Assembly (NCBI GenBank): GCA_028691155.1 | Contig: JAQUZV010000074.1 | Span: 1 to 8,745 of the forward strand | Length of the DNA stretch: 8,745 bases | Origin: Victivallales bacterium | Lineage (GTDB): Bacteria > Verrucomicrobiota > Lentisphaeria > Victivallales > SZUA-371 | Reading direction: 5' to 3' | In this document: piece after piece, positions 1-5,975 of the stretch | Layout of the letters: each line of letters opens with the position of its first letter | How positions within the stretch are numbered: the stretch's first letter is position 1 | Made by a program: the position numbers and the translations under genes | Notes under the pieces: model-generated | The model's database searches: none | Told to the model about the DNA's origin: nothing | What the model saw: the letters and a program-made list of their open reading frames with translations, nothing else

Positions 1-762
1 ATCCATGGTCGACAACCCGATCACCGCAAAAATCAAGCCCAAAAACGTACTGCCGGTGTCACCCAGAAAAATCTTGGCCGGATGAAAATTGAAATAAAGG
101 AATCCGAGACAGGCCGCGCCGAGAATCAACATGGTTACCGCTTCCGCCCCATGCTTGCCGACCAACAGAAACCAGATGGCCATACAAACCGAAGAAACAA
201 TGGCCAGTCCCGACGCCAACCCGTCCAATCCGTCAATCAAATTGAAGGCATTGATGATGATGATTACCCACAACGCGGTCAGCGGCAAAGACACATACAC
301 CGGCAGGACCCAACCGAAAATCACATACTTGTCCTCGGTCAGCCAGACCACCACCACCACCAGCAACTGCACCAGCAGCTTGATCCACGATTTCAGTTCA
401 TGCCGATCGTCGACCAGCCCCAGCAGACAAAGCGGCAACGCCGGCAGAAACAACCGCCAAAACAACGACAACCCGCCGACCGATTCTTTGCCGGAAAACC
501 AATATTCGCCGGGCGATACGCCGGACGACACCTTGCTGTTGAGCAGATAAAGCCCCAGCGCCAGGAAAAAAGCCACGATAACGGCAATACCGCCGCCACG
601 CGGAATTGCCTTTTTATGAATATGCCGTCCACCCGGTTTATCGACATAGCCCAGACGGGGCAGAATGCGGATACCCAGAAACGTCAGAATCGCCGATACC
701 GATAATGCCACCAAAGGATAAATAAAAAAACCGGAAAAGCTTTGCAGGAAATCCACCATCAT
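1..762 (-). CDS. Glycosyltransferase family 4 (WecA/TagO/MraY superfamily) undecaprenyl-phosphate sugar-1-phosphate transferase, 3'-truncated by window edge
   Basis: Integral membrane enzyme expected to transfer a sugar-1-phosphate (typically GlcNAc-1-P from UDP-GlcNAc) to undecaprenyl phosphate, the first step of lipid-linked glycan synthesis at the inner face of the cytoplasmic membrane. I translated the open frame from 762 to the window edge: 254 residues with no stop. Seen: alternating hydrophobic helices, GYVDKPGGRHIHKKAIPRGGG near residues 38-58, the VDDR acidic motif at 117-120, NAFNLIDGLDGLA at 171-183, and HPAKIFLGDTGS at 227-238. These are superfamily signatures, and the HPAK/FLGDTGS form favours WecA/TagO over the peptidoglycan enzyme MraY. 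Members are usually 320-380 residues, so about 100 are missing. Two ATG codons are adjacent; the first has GGAG eight bases upstream. A run of five valines (positions 135-139) is encoded mostly by repeated GTG. Which sugar and which glycan cannot be told from here. Confidence 0.93.
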   Translation of the reverse strand, partial: MMVDFLQSFSGFFIYPLVALSVSAILTFLGIRILPRLGYVDKPGGRHIHKKAIPRGGGIAVIVAFFLALGLYLLNSKVSSGVSPGEYWFSGKESVGGLSLFWRLFLPALPLCLLGLVDDRHELKSWIKLLVQLLVVVVVWLTEDKYVIFGWVLPVYVSLPLTALWVIIIINAFNLIDGLDGLASGLAIVSSVCMAIWFLLVGKHGAEAVTMLILGAACLGFLYFNFHPAKIFLGDTGSTFLGLIFAVIGLSTMD

Positions 763-991
763 TATCTTCACTCCGTCAAAAAAGGACCGAGAAATATACG
801 CATTAAGTCCGGATCGCCGCCCCTGCCCTCTTTTTCGGACCGGACGAAATCACTCCCGACCATCCCAACCGCCCCCGGCACCCCAACTACGGCCGAAATA
901 CCGGGACGATTCCTTTATTTGCATCGCCTTTTTCCGATCCATCCCGATTATCGGCAATTATTCACGAAAACCGTCTCACCCCACAATAAAC
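763..991 (-). other. Long 5' leader of the glycosyltransferase gene
   Basis: About 230 transcribed bases are expected between the -10 element at 998-1003 and the start codon at 762. There is no convincing protein gene; a 30-codon ATG frame (942 to 850) has no good ribosome binding site. The leader contains a G-run block at 855-884 on the transcribed strand and, near its end, a GGAG ribosome site. I do not recognise a known riboswitch consensus. A leader this long could carry regulation, but that is inference. Confidence 0.5.
855..884 (-). other. Putative G-quadruplex motif in mRNA leader
   Basis: On the minus (coding) strand four G-runs of 4, 5, 3 and 3 guanines occur with loops TGCC, CGGTT and ATGGTC, which fits the standard G3+N1-7 pattern. 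It lies about 95-120 bases upstream of the glycosyltransferase start, so it would be present in the RNA. Folding in the cell is not shown. Confidence 0.5.
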
Positions 992-997
992 GATGAA

Positions 998-1026
998 AAG
1001 TTACCATTCCGACCGCAATTTGTCAA
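998..1026 (-). promoter_or_regulatory. Sigma70-type promoter for the glycosyltransferase gene
   Basis: Minus-strand TTGACA (1026-1021) is a perfect -35 box, followed by a 17-base spacer and TAACTT (1003-998) as -10. Transcription should begin near 991 and run into the glycosyltransferase gene. It lies downstream of the xseA stop, so the transferase can be expressed independently of the xseA operon. Confidence 0.7.
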
Positions 1027-1035
1027 GCACTTCAA

Positions 1036-1055
1036 CCATATCTTTACCGATATGG
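1036..1055. repeat. Perfect 7-bp dyad CCATATC-N6-GATATGG between xseA and the promoter
   Basis: The inverted repeat begins ten bases upstream of the -35 box of the transferase promoter and ends 71 bases after the xseA stop. It has two readings: a short hairpin at the 3' end of the xseA mRNA, although no T-run follows, or a two-fold binding site for a regulator placed around -45 to -65. The spacing suits an activator site, but no factor can be named. Confidence 0.45.
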
Positions 1056-1126
1056 AATCAGACCGCCGACAGTAAGTTGCGGCAAAAATCGCCGTGGCCG
1101 GGGAAATATCCGTGGCCGAACGACCG

Positions 1127-2491
1127 TTATTCCACGCTTCCGGAATCGGCCGGCGCGGCCGTCGTAACCGTGGCGGTAATCTTCCCGTCGGCCAATCTGG
1201 CGGCAATCGCCAGACCTGGCGTTGCCTGCGCCACCGATGCAATAATCCGCCCGGTATCCGCCGCCGTCAAAATCGCATAGCCCCGCTGCAACACCCGGTC
1301 GGGACACAATGCCGTCAAACGACCGCTCAACTGCGCCAGTTGCGCCTGTCCCCGTTCCAACCGGTAAGCGGCAAAGTGTCGTTGCCGGTGAACCAACTCC
1401 GTCAACCGGCGCTGCTGTTCGCGCAGGGCCGGTTGCGGCCGGATCGCCGCCTGCCGCAACCGCAGTTGCGCCAAACCGTGTTCCCGTTGCCGGTGATATT
1501 GCGCCGCGGCCGACCGCATCGCATTCAGCAGTTCGTCCAATTGCTGTTGCCGCTGCCGCACCAGATGTCCGGGTTCCCGGAAGACATAACTGCCGGCCGC
1601 ACGGTCGAGCCGACGCCGTAATTTCTCCGCCCGCAGTTCCAGCGCCTGACGCAAATGTTTCCGCAATCGCTCCAACCGACTACGAATTTCCGCCTGCTGC
1701 CCGATCACCAGTTCCGCGGCGGCCGAAGGCGTCGGCGCCCGCAGATCGGCCACAAAATCGCAAATGGTATAGTCGATCTCGTGTCCGACCGCACTGATAA
1801 CCGGAAGATGCCCGGCCGCAATGGCCCGGGCCAGTTCTTCCGAGTTGAACGGCCAGAGGTCTTCCATACTGCCACCGCCACGGGTGACAACAATCACGTC
1901 CACATTGTCATACCGGTTGAAATAGTTGACGCCGCGGGCCAGTTTTTCCCCGGCCCCCTCGCCCTGAACCGGAGCGGGATAAATTTTGATCCGGATATCG
2001 GGGAAACGACGGTCGATGATCTGGAGAAAGTCCCGAATTGCCGCACCGTCGGGAGAGGTGACCACACCGATGCGCCGCGGCAGCCCCGGCAACCGGCGTT
2101 TGCGTTCCGGGGCAAATAGTCCTTCGCTCTCCAGTTTCACCCGCAATTCCTCGAACCGGCGCTGCAAATCCCCCACTCCCAGCGGCCGCAGCATCCGCAC
2201 GGAAAACTGATATTCGCCGCGCACCTCGTACACCGTCAGTTTGCCGAAAGCTTCGACCGCCACGCCCGGTTGCAGCTTAAACTGCCGTGCCTGCGCCGCC
2301 CCGCCGAAGAACACCGCTTTCAGTTGCGTCCGGTCGTCTTTCAGCGTCAGATAGACATGCCCGGAGCGCTGAATACTGATCGTCCCCACCTCGCCCCGCA
2401 GCCAAAACGGCATCAGGCTGTTTTCGACCAGTTCGCGAATGGCCGCATTCACTTCGGAAACTTTCCAGACCTGACGTTCCTCTCCAACCAT
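1127..2491 (-). CDS. xseA: Exodeoxyribonuclease VII large subunit (XseA)
   Basis: Catalytic large subunit of exonuclease VII, which degrades single-stranded DNA in both directions and serves mismatch repair and DNA damage tolerance in the cytoplasm. The 454-residue protein matches the usual length (E. coli about 456). In order: an N-terminal OB-fold domain (VSEVNAAIRELVE through about residue 100), the catalytic domain with RRIGVVTSPDGAAIRDFL, VIVVTRGGGSMEDLWPFNSE and PVISAVGHEIDYTICDFVADLRAPTPSAAAE, then a long charged, Q/R/L-rich coiled-coil segment and a short basic tail. The ATG at 2491 is preferred to one at 2521: GGGAG lies seven bases upstream and the codon sits two bases after the protease stop (TAGGCATG), implying translational coupling. 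The usual partner gene xseB is not found immediately downstream. Confidence 0.96.
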   Translation of the reverse strand: MVGEERQVWKVSEVNAAIRELVENSLMPFWLRGEVGTISIQRSGHVYLTLKDDRTQLKAVFFGGAAQARQFKLQPGVAVEAFGKLTVYEVRGEYQFSVRMLRPLGVGDLQRRFEELRVKLESEGLFAPERKRRLPGLPRRIGVVTSPDGAAIRDFLQIIDRRFPDIRIKIYPAPVQGEGAGEKLARGVNYFNRYDNVDVIVVTRGGGSMEDLWPFNSEELARAIAAGHLPVISAVGHEIDYTICDFVADLRAPTPSAAAELVIGQQAEIRSRLERLRKHLRQALELRAEKLRRRLDRAAGSYVFREPGHLVRQRQQQLDELLNAMRSAAAQYHRQREHGLAQLRLRQAAIRPQPALREQQRRLTELVHRQRHFAAYRLERGQAQLAQLSGRLTALCPDRVLQRGYAILTAADTGRIIASVAQATPGLAIAARLADGKITATVTTAAPADSGSVE

Positions 2492-2493
2492 GC

Positions 2494-3147
2494 CTACACT
2501 CCCGGAACCAGATGGAACCAATGGACCAGAACAAACTGAATGTTCTCCACGCCGAAAACAAACACTTTCTGTCCGACATAAAAAAAGTATTGACCGGAAA
2601 ACAACAACAGCAGGACCAGAAACACCGCCGCCCCCTTAATGAATTCCGAATTGAAATTCAGGTGGCGGCACAACCTCTGACCAAAAACCGTCCACCCGTC
2701 CAGCGGCGGGATCGGCAGCAGATTGAAGATGAACAGCACCACATTGAGCATTCCCCCCAACCAGGTCAACAGTTTCAGACCCGGATTGTGGATAAAATCG
2801 GCGTTGACCACATAGGCAATGGTAAACAGAGCAAACAACAGCAAATTCATGGCCGGACCGGCCAACGCCACCAGCATATGGCTGTACTTATGCTTCATCC
2901 GGGACGGATTCACCGGCACCGCCCCCCAGGCAATCCCCAGAAACAGCAATGCAATCAGGGAAAACACCCCCATCTGCTTCAGCGGATTCAACGTCAAATG
3001 GCCCGCATCGGCCGCGGTGGCGTCGCCTTGTTGCAACGCCGTCCAGGCGTGGGCGAACTCATGGCAGCAGATCGAAAAAATCACGACCCCGATCTGAATC
3101 AGTCCGGGAATCGGGTCGCCCTGAAAAAGTTCCTGCAGAAAAAACAT
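2494..3147 (-). CDS. Site-2-protease-type M50 family membrane metalloprotease
   Basis: Predicted intramembrane zinc protease of the short, PDZ-less S2P branch (YwhC/Rv-type M50B proteins, about 200-220 residues). The 217-residue product has about five or six hydrophobic segments. The zinc-binding CHEFAH motif is at residues 28-33 (HExxH with H29, E30, H33), GPAMNL at 97-102, and NLLPIPPLDG at 142-151 supplies the third ligand Asp150. All catalytic residues are therefore present. The start ATG at 3147 has GGAG ten bases upstream. It lies 31 bases after the CutA-like gene and its stop overlaps the ribosome site of xseA, so the three genes form one operon. Its substrate is unknown; nothing in the window looks like an anti-sigma factor target. 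Confidence 0.9.
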   Translation of the reverse strand: MFFLQELFQGDPIPGLIQIGVVIFSICCHEFAHAWTALQQGDATAADAGHLTLNPLKQMGVFSLIALLFLGIAWGAVPVNPSRMKHKYSHMLVALAGPAMNLLLFALFTIAYVVNADFIHNPGLKLLTWLGGMLNVVLFIFNLLPIPPLDGWTVFGQRLCRHLNFNSEFIKGAAVFLVLLLLFSGQYFFYVGQKVFVFGVENIQFVLVHWFHLVPGV

Positions 3148-3178
3148 TATCGCTTTGCTCCGGTAAGTAGTGCCATCA

Positions 3179-3493
3179 TTATCCCTGCACCGGCCAATAC
3201 TGGTATGCCGGGGTCTCGTAAGGATGCGCCGCCTTCAGCGCCGCGATTACCGCCGCCAGCACTTCCGGTCCGCAAACCATCTCCACCTTGACTTCCGGTA
3301 CCACCTCGACTTTGCCGCGACAACCAAGAAAGGGTTTGCTGCCGTCCAGCGGACGAAATTGTCCGGTCCCGGCCGTCTCCCAGGCACAACAGTCGTAATT
3401 GCCGATACGACCGCCGCCGGCGGCAAACACCGCCCGCTTGGTCGCTTCGAGATGCGTGGCCGGCACATAAAAAACCAACCGGTAAAAATCCAT
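3179..3493 (-). CDS. Stand-alone NIF3/YqfO-type CutA-like domain protein
   Basis: A 104-residue cytoplasmic protein corresponding to the ferredoxin-like domain that is inserted in larger NIF3/YqfO proteins and also exists alone in many bacteria. Seen: YVPATHLEATKRAVFAAGGG near residues 9-28, RIGNYDCCAWETAGTGQFRP at 29-48, the GSKPFLG loop at 51-57, and the C-terminal AALKAAHPYETPAYQYWP at 84-101. These are hallmark segments of that family. The length is full. AGGAG lies five bases before the start codon, and a TTGCCA-17-TAACTT promoter sits just upstream. The biochemical role is not established; the fold resembles CutA1 and PII trimers, so a small-ligand or metal sensing role is only a guess. 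It is first in the operon with the M50 protease and xseA. Confidence 0.87.
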   Translation of the reverse strand: MDFYRLVFYVPATHLEATKRAVFAAGGGRIGNYDCCAWETAGTGQFRPLDGSKPFLGCRGKVEVVPEVKVEMVCGPEVLAAVIAALKAAHPYETPAYQYWPVQG

Positions 3494-3520
3494 GGAACTC
3501 CTTTCCTGATTGCAGCGGAT

Positions 3521-3549
3521 AAGTTACATCCCCCCGCCGCCGCTGGCAA
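3521..3549 (-). promoter_or_regulatory. Sigma70-type promoter for the CutA-like / M50 / xseA operon
   Basis: Minus-strand TTGCCA (3549-3544), a 17-base spacer and TAACTT (3526-3521) lie between the PHP gene stop and the CutA-like start. The -10 hexamer is identical to that of the transferase promoter at 998-1003, and the spacer length is the same, supporting both calls. Transcription would start near 3514, leaving about 20 bases of leader with the AGGAG site. Confidence 0.6.
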
Positions 3550-3554
3550 GTGTT

Positions 3555-4613
3555 TTAATCGCGCCCAACGCCTTTTTCCGGTATGGTATAAATCGGGCCG
3601 CTGAAGGCACGCCGGTCGTCTTCGGCCACCACTTCCACGCGGTAACAGGCGGCTGTATGTCCGGCCGCCACCGGATATGTAGCGGAAAAATCATGTTCCC
3701 CGTCCGGCGCAAAAGAATGGATTACCCGTCCGTCTCCGATCAGACTGATCCGGCGCAATCCCGCACTGTCGACCGCCTGCAACTGTAGAAGAAGTTCGTC
3801 TCCCTCCGCCGCAACCAGTTCCGCACCCATCGGCCGCCCGTTGATGCCGAACCGCAACAACGGTGCCTCGCTGGCAAAACAATTCCCGTCACGAAGCGCC
3901 GCCGTAATTGTGTTCTGGCTGACCTCCGAAACATATACGCCGGTCCAGGCGGTGCCGATACCGAACGGTTCATGCGCATCACTGGTTCCGATCGGAGCGA
4001 CATGCCGTCCTTCCCGTAACAACCGGTCCCATATTTTCACCGCCAGCCGATCGCAGACATCCCAGGACCGGAACACCTGAAAAATGCCGTTGAGCACCTC
4101 CATGGCGAAAACCGGTCCGATTGTCCGGAGCCGGGCCAGAATTTCTTCCGGCGATTCCCGCGGCGTCCCCTGCCCGGCCGGATGGGCGACAAAGGCAAAA
4201 CTGCCCCGATCGCGGGCGCCCGCCAGAATATCGTGCAACGCCGTCCCCGGTTCCGGCACATAAGGGTGTTCCGGATGGAGCAGAACGATATGGGGCTCTT
4301 CCCGCGTCTCCTGTCCCCAGGAAATGCCCTCCAGCATCCGGGCGTATTTTTTCGGTTCGACCGTATTGTGATCGGTAATATAGACATAATCGAGGCCGCA
4401 GGTCATTGCCACTTCGTAGTTGTCCGACACCGATCCGCGACCGTCGCTATGGGTGGAATGAGTATGGGGATCGATCAGGCAGACGGCGTTCCCGAGTATT
4501 TTTTTATTCTCAATCAGGCGTTCCCCCAATGTCTCCTTGTAGTGCATCAGGACATCATACAGATAGTAATAACGGTTACGATCGCGATTGGACGATTTAC
4601 TGTTTACTCCCAT
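3555..4613 (-). CDS. PHP-domain metallohydrolase (CehA/McbA-like)
   Basis: A 352-residue cytoplasmic protein with a PHP-fold metal-dependent phosphoesterase/hydrolase domain. Metal-site motifs, numbered from the chosen start: DPHTHSTHSDGRGS with H50, H52 and D57; YITDHN with D81-H82; FVAHPAG with H144; FAMEVLNG with E172; and IGTSDAHE with D212 and H214. The first 40 residues are basic and tyrosine-rich with no signal peptide. After about residue 245 comes a beta-rich tail (LLLQLQAVDSAG, ISLIGDG, YRVEVVAED) typical of larger PHP proteins of the CehA/McbA group. The ATG at 4613 is chosen over one at 4637 because AAAGGAG lies five bases before it. It ends 61 bases before the CutA-like gene. The substrate is unknown; a phosphoester is the family expectation. 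Confidence 0.85.
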   Translation of the reverse strand: MGVNSKSSNRDRNRYYYLYDVLMHYKETLGERLIENKKILGNAVCLIDPHTHSTHSDGRGSVSDNYEVAMTCGLDYVYITDHNTVEPKKYARMLEGISWGQETREEPHIVLLHPEHPYVPEPGTALHDILAGARDRGSFAFVAHPAGQGTPRESPEEILARLRTIGPVFAMEVLNGIFQVFRSWDVCDRLAVKIWDRLLREGRHVAPIGTSDAHEPFGIGTAWTGVYVSEVSQNTITAALRDGNCFASEAPLLRFGINGRPMGAELVAAEGDELLLQLQAVDSAGLRRISLIGDGRVIHSFAPDGEHDFSATYPVAAGHTAACYRVEVVAEDDRRAFSGPIYTIPEKGVGRD

Positions 4614-4660
4614 CCCATCTCCTTTCCACCCCACCACCGTCCCAGGTACAATTTGGGATT

Positions 4661-4688
4661 ACAATAATCAATCGAACGCGATATGCAA
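4661..4688 (-). promoter_or_regulatory. Possible promoter of the PHP gene
   Basis: Minus-strand TTGCAT (4688-4683) is followed after 16 bases by TATTGT (4666-4661), about 50 bases before the PHP start. The boxes lie within a GGGATT...AATCCC inverted arrangement. The match is moderate and no competing site is stronger. Confidence 0.35.
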
Positions 4689-4750
4689 TCCCGCCCCGGT
4701 GTTTTTCCGTAATTTTGCCCTCCCGAACCCCGGCCGAATGAGGATAAGCC

Positions 4751-4783
4751 GCGAAAAAATTCGCCTCTTTCCCGGTTCCCGGG
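4751..4783. repeat. Two short tandem hairpins in the divergent intergenic region
   Basis: GCGAA-AAAA-TTCGC (4751-4764) and CCCGG-TTC-CCGGG (4771-4783) lie side by side immediately upstream of the likely -35 box of the cysteine-rich gene. They may be protein-binding dyads or simply chance palindromes; no role can be assigned. Confidence 0.3.
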
Positions 4784-4811
4784 TTGCTCCGACGTCCTCC
4801 GGCTCTATATT
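4784..4811 (+). promoter_or_regulatory. Possible promoter of the cysteine-rich gene and thiE
   Basis: TTGCTC (4784-4789), 16 bases, then TATATT (4806-4811). The predicted start near 4818 gives a leader of about 35 bases, too short for a TPP riboswitch, which is notable because thiE lies in this transcript. Confidence 0.4.
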
Positions 4812-4852
4812 TATGACGAGAACAACAGGATCAGTCAACGGAGATGAAAAAA

Positions 4853-5269
4853 ATGAAAGCGGGAGACCGGATTGTTTGCCCTCATTGCCGGCAGGAAACC
4901 TTTGCCAAGGAGCACGTGGTGATGGCCGACTGGACCGTCAAGGAGAAAATTCTGCAGTGCCCGCTCTGCGGCGCCCGCCTGCCCGTGGTCGAGACCACCG
5001 CGCCGCCTCCGGCGGAAGAAAAGAAAGCCGCCTCGCTGGATGCGTTGTCCCAACTGCTGGGCGGGGAAAAACTGGAACGCCCCGACTATACCATTGCCGC
5101 CGATGTCAAACGTTTCTGCAAAGATTGCCGCCATTTCATCGCCCACCCGTTCCGAACCCGTTGCGCCCACTGGGACCGGGAAGTAGATCCGATGGATGAC
5201 TGCGAATGCTATCAACCCAAAACCGCGGCCGCCGCCGTCGGGAATAAGGATAAAAATAACGACCAATGA
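4853..5269 (+). CDS. Cysteine-rich protein with two predicted zinc sites, coupled to thiE
   Basis: A 138-residue soluble protein that I do not recognise as a named family. The N-terminal part has a zinc-ribbon pattern: CPHC (C9, C12) and CPLCG (C36, C39). A proline/alanine/lysine-rich linker follows at about 48-60, then a helix (LDALSQLLG). The C-terminal part has a second cluster: CKDC (C89, C92), C104, and CEC (C117, C119) around VDPMDDCECYQPK. The tail is Ala/Lys/Asn-rich and probably disordered. An ATG nine bases earlier (4844) touches the GGAG site directly, so the second ATG with nine-base spacing is preferred. The stop overlaps the thiE start as ATGA, so the two are translationally coupled. 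A regulatory, scaffold or metal-binding role is possible; no catalytic motif is visible. Confidence 0.8.
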   Translation: MKAGDRIVCPHCRQETFAKEHVVMADWTVKEKILQCPLCGARLPVVETTAPPPAEEKKAASLDALSQLLGGEKLERPDYTIAADVKRFCKDCRHFIAHPFRTRCAHWDREVDPMDDCECYQPKTAAAAVGNKDKNNDQ

Positions 5270-5922
5270 AAACCAAAGCCGAACGTATTTCCGCCTTCCG
5301 AAACATCGACCTGTATCCGGTTATCTCGTCCGAATTCACCGCCGGACGCCCGGTGCTCGACATTCTGAAAGCCGTTGCCGACGGCGGCGCCCGCATCGTC
5401 CAGTTGCGGGAAAAGAACCTGCCCCTGCCCCAATTGTGGCGTCTGGCGGAACAATACCGCGACCTTACCTCACGCTATGAGATGTTGCTGATGATCGACG
5501 ATCACGCCGATATCGCCCTGGCCGTCGGCGCCGACGGCGTCCATCTGGGCCAGGACGATCTGCCGCTGGCAGCCGCCGTCAAACTCCATTCCGAGCTGCT
5601 CATCGGCCATTCCACCCACAACCGGGAAGAAGCCGCCGCCGCCATCCGCGGTGGCGCCGACTGCATCAACATCGGTCCGATCTTTCCCACCGGCACCAAA
5701 AACGTCTCCTACCCCGTTGTCGGAATGGACAACCTAAAACAAATTGCCGCCGCCGTCACCGTGCCCTTTTCGGTCATGGGCGGCATCAAGGCCGGGCATA
5801 TTCCCGCCTTGCTCCGGGCCGGAGCCTCCCGCATCGCCATGGTGACTGGAATCACCCAGGCCGAAGATGTCACCGCCCGGGTTCGTGCCCTGCGCGCCCT
5901 GTGGCTCGACCACGCCCGCTAG
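5266..5922 (+). CDS. thiE: Thiamine-phosphate synthase (ThiE)
   Basis: Joins hydroxymethylpyrimidine diphosphate and the thiazole phosphate to give thiamine phosphate, in the cytoplasm. The 218-residue TIM-barrel protein has full family length. Motifs in order: IVQLREK at 44-50 (diphosphate binding), MIDDHADIALAVGADGVHLGQDDLP at 76-100, IGHSTHNREEA at 113-123, NIGPIFPTGTKN at 135-146 with the conserved lysine, PVVGMDNL at 150-157, and VMGGIKAGHIPALLRAGA at 170-187. The usual Asn of the IND motif reads Asp (D78), a mild departure. The start overlaps the stop of the cysteine-rich gene by ATGA and has no separate strong ribosome site, so it relies on coupling. No other thiamine gene and no TPP riboswitch lie in the window; other thi genes are presumably elsewhere. 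Confidence 0.95.
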   Translation: MKTKAERISAFRNIDLYPVISSEFTAGRPVLDILKAVADGGARIVQLREKNLPLPQLWRLAEQYRDLTSRYEMLLMIDDHADIALAVGADGVHLGQDDLPLAAAVKLHSELLIGHSTHNREEAAAAIRGGADCINIGPIFPTGTKNVSYPVVGMDNLKQIAAAVTVPFSVMGGIKAGHIPALLRAGASRIAMVTGITQAEDVTARVRALRALWLDHAR

Positions 5923-5923
5923 A

Positions 5924-5964
5924 GGCGGGAAACGCCATCCCGGCAATACAAAAAACCGCCGGAA
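5924..5964. terminator. Weak hairpins between convergent thiE and apbE
   Basis: The 53-base convergent gap holds GGCG-GGAAA-CGCC (5924-5936) just after thiE and, on the minus strand after apbE, a short GC stem leading into GGTTTTTTG (near 5950-5957). Either could act as a weak terminator. Neither has both a strong stem and a clean T-run, so the call is tentative. Confidence 0.3.
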
Positions 5965-5975
5965 AGCAGCCAGGG

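Noticed and set aside
82..705. Long plus-strand open frame rich in Gln, His and Arg
   Set aside because: It lies antisense to the transferase, whose frame contains several superfamily motifs; low-complexity composition and no ribosome site mark it as a shadow.
850..942. 30-codon minus-strand leader ORF starting MDRKKAMQIKE
   Set aside because: It has no convincing ribosome site, low-complexity Gly/Trp end produced by the G-runs, and no recognisable product. It cannot be excluded as a leader peptide.
1092..1118. Direct repeat CCGTGGCCG with an 18-base period
   Set aside because: Only two 9-bp copies in GC-rich sequence; probably chance.
2492..2521. Upstream ATG of xseA adding ten residues (MVPSGSGSVG)
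   Set aside because: It would overlap the protease end, has no good ribosome site, and the extension is not family-like; the ATG at 2491 has GGGAG and couples to the protease stop.
2512..3291. 259-codon plus-strand open frame
   Set aside because: Antisense to the M50 protease (HExxH and PxxPLDG present on the other strand); Gln/His/Arg-rich with no recognisable domain.
4614..4852. TPP riboswitch before thiE
   Set aside because: The predicted leader is only about 35 bases and I see no conserved TPP-riboswitch core such as CUGAGA.
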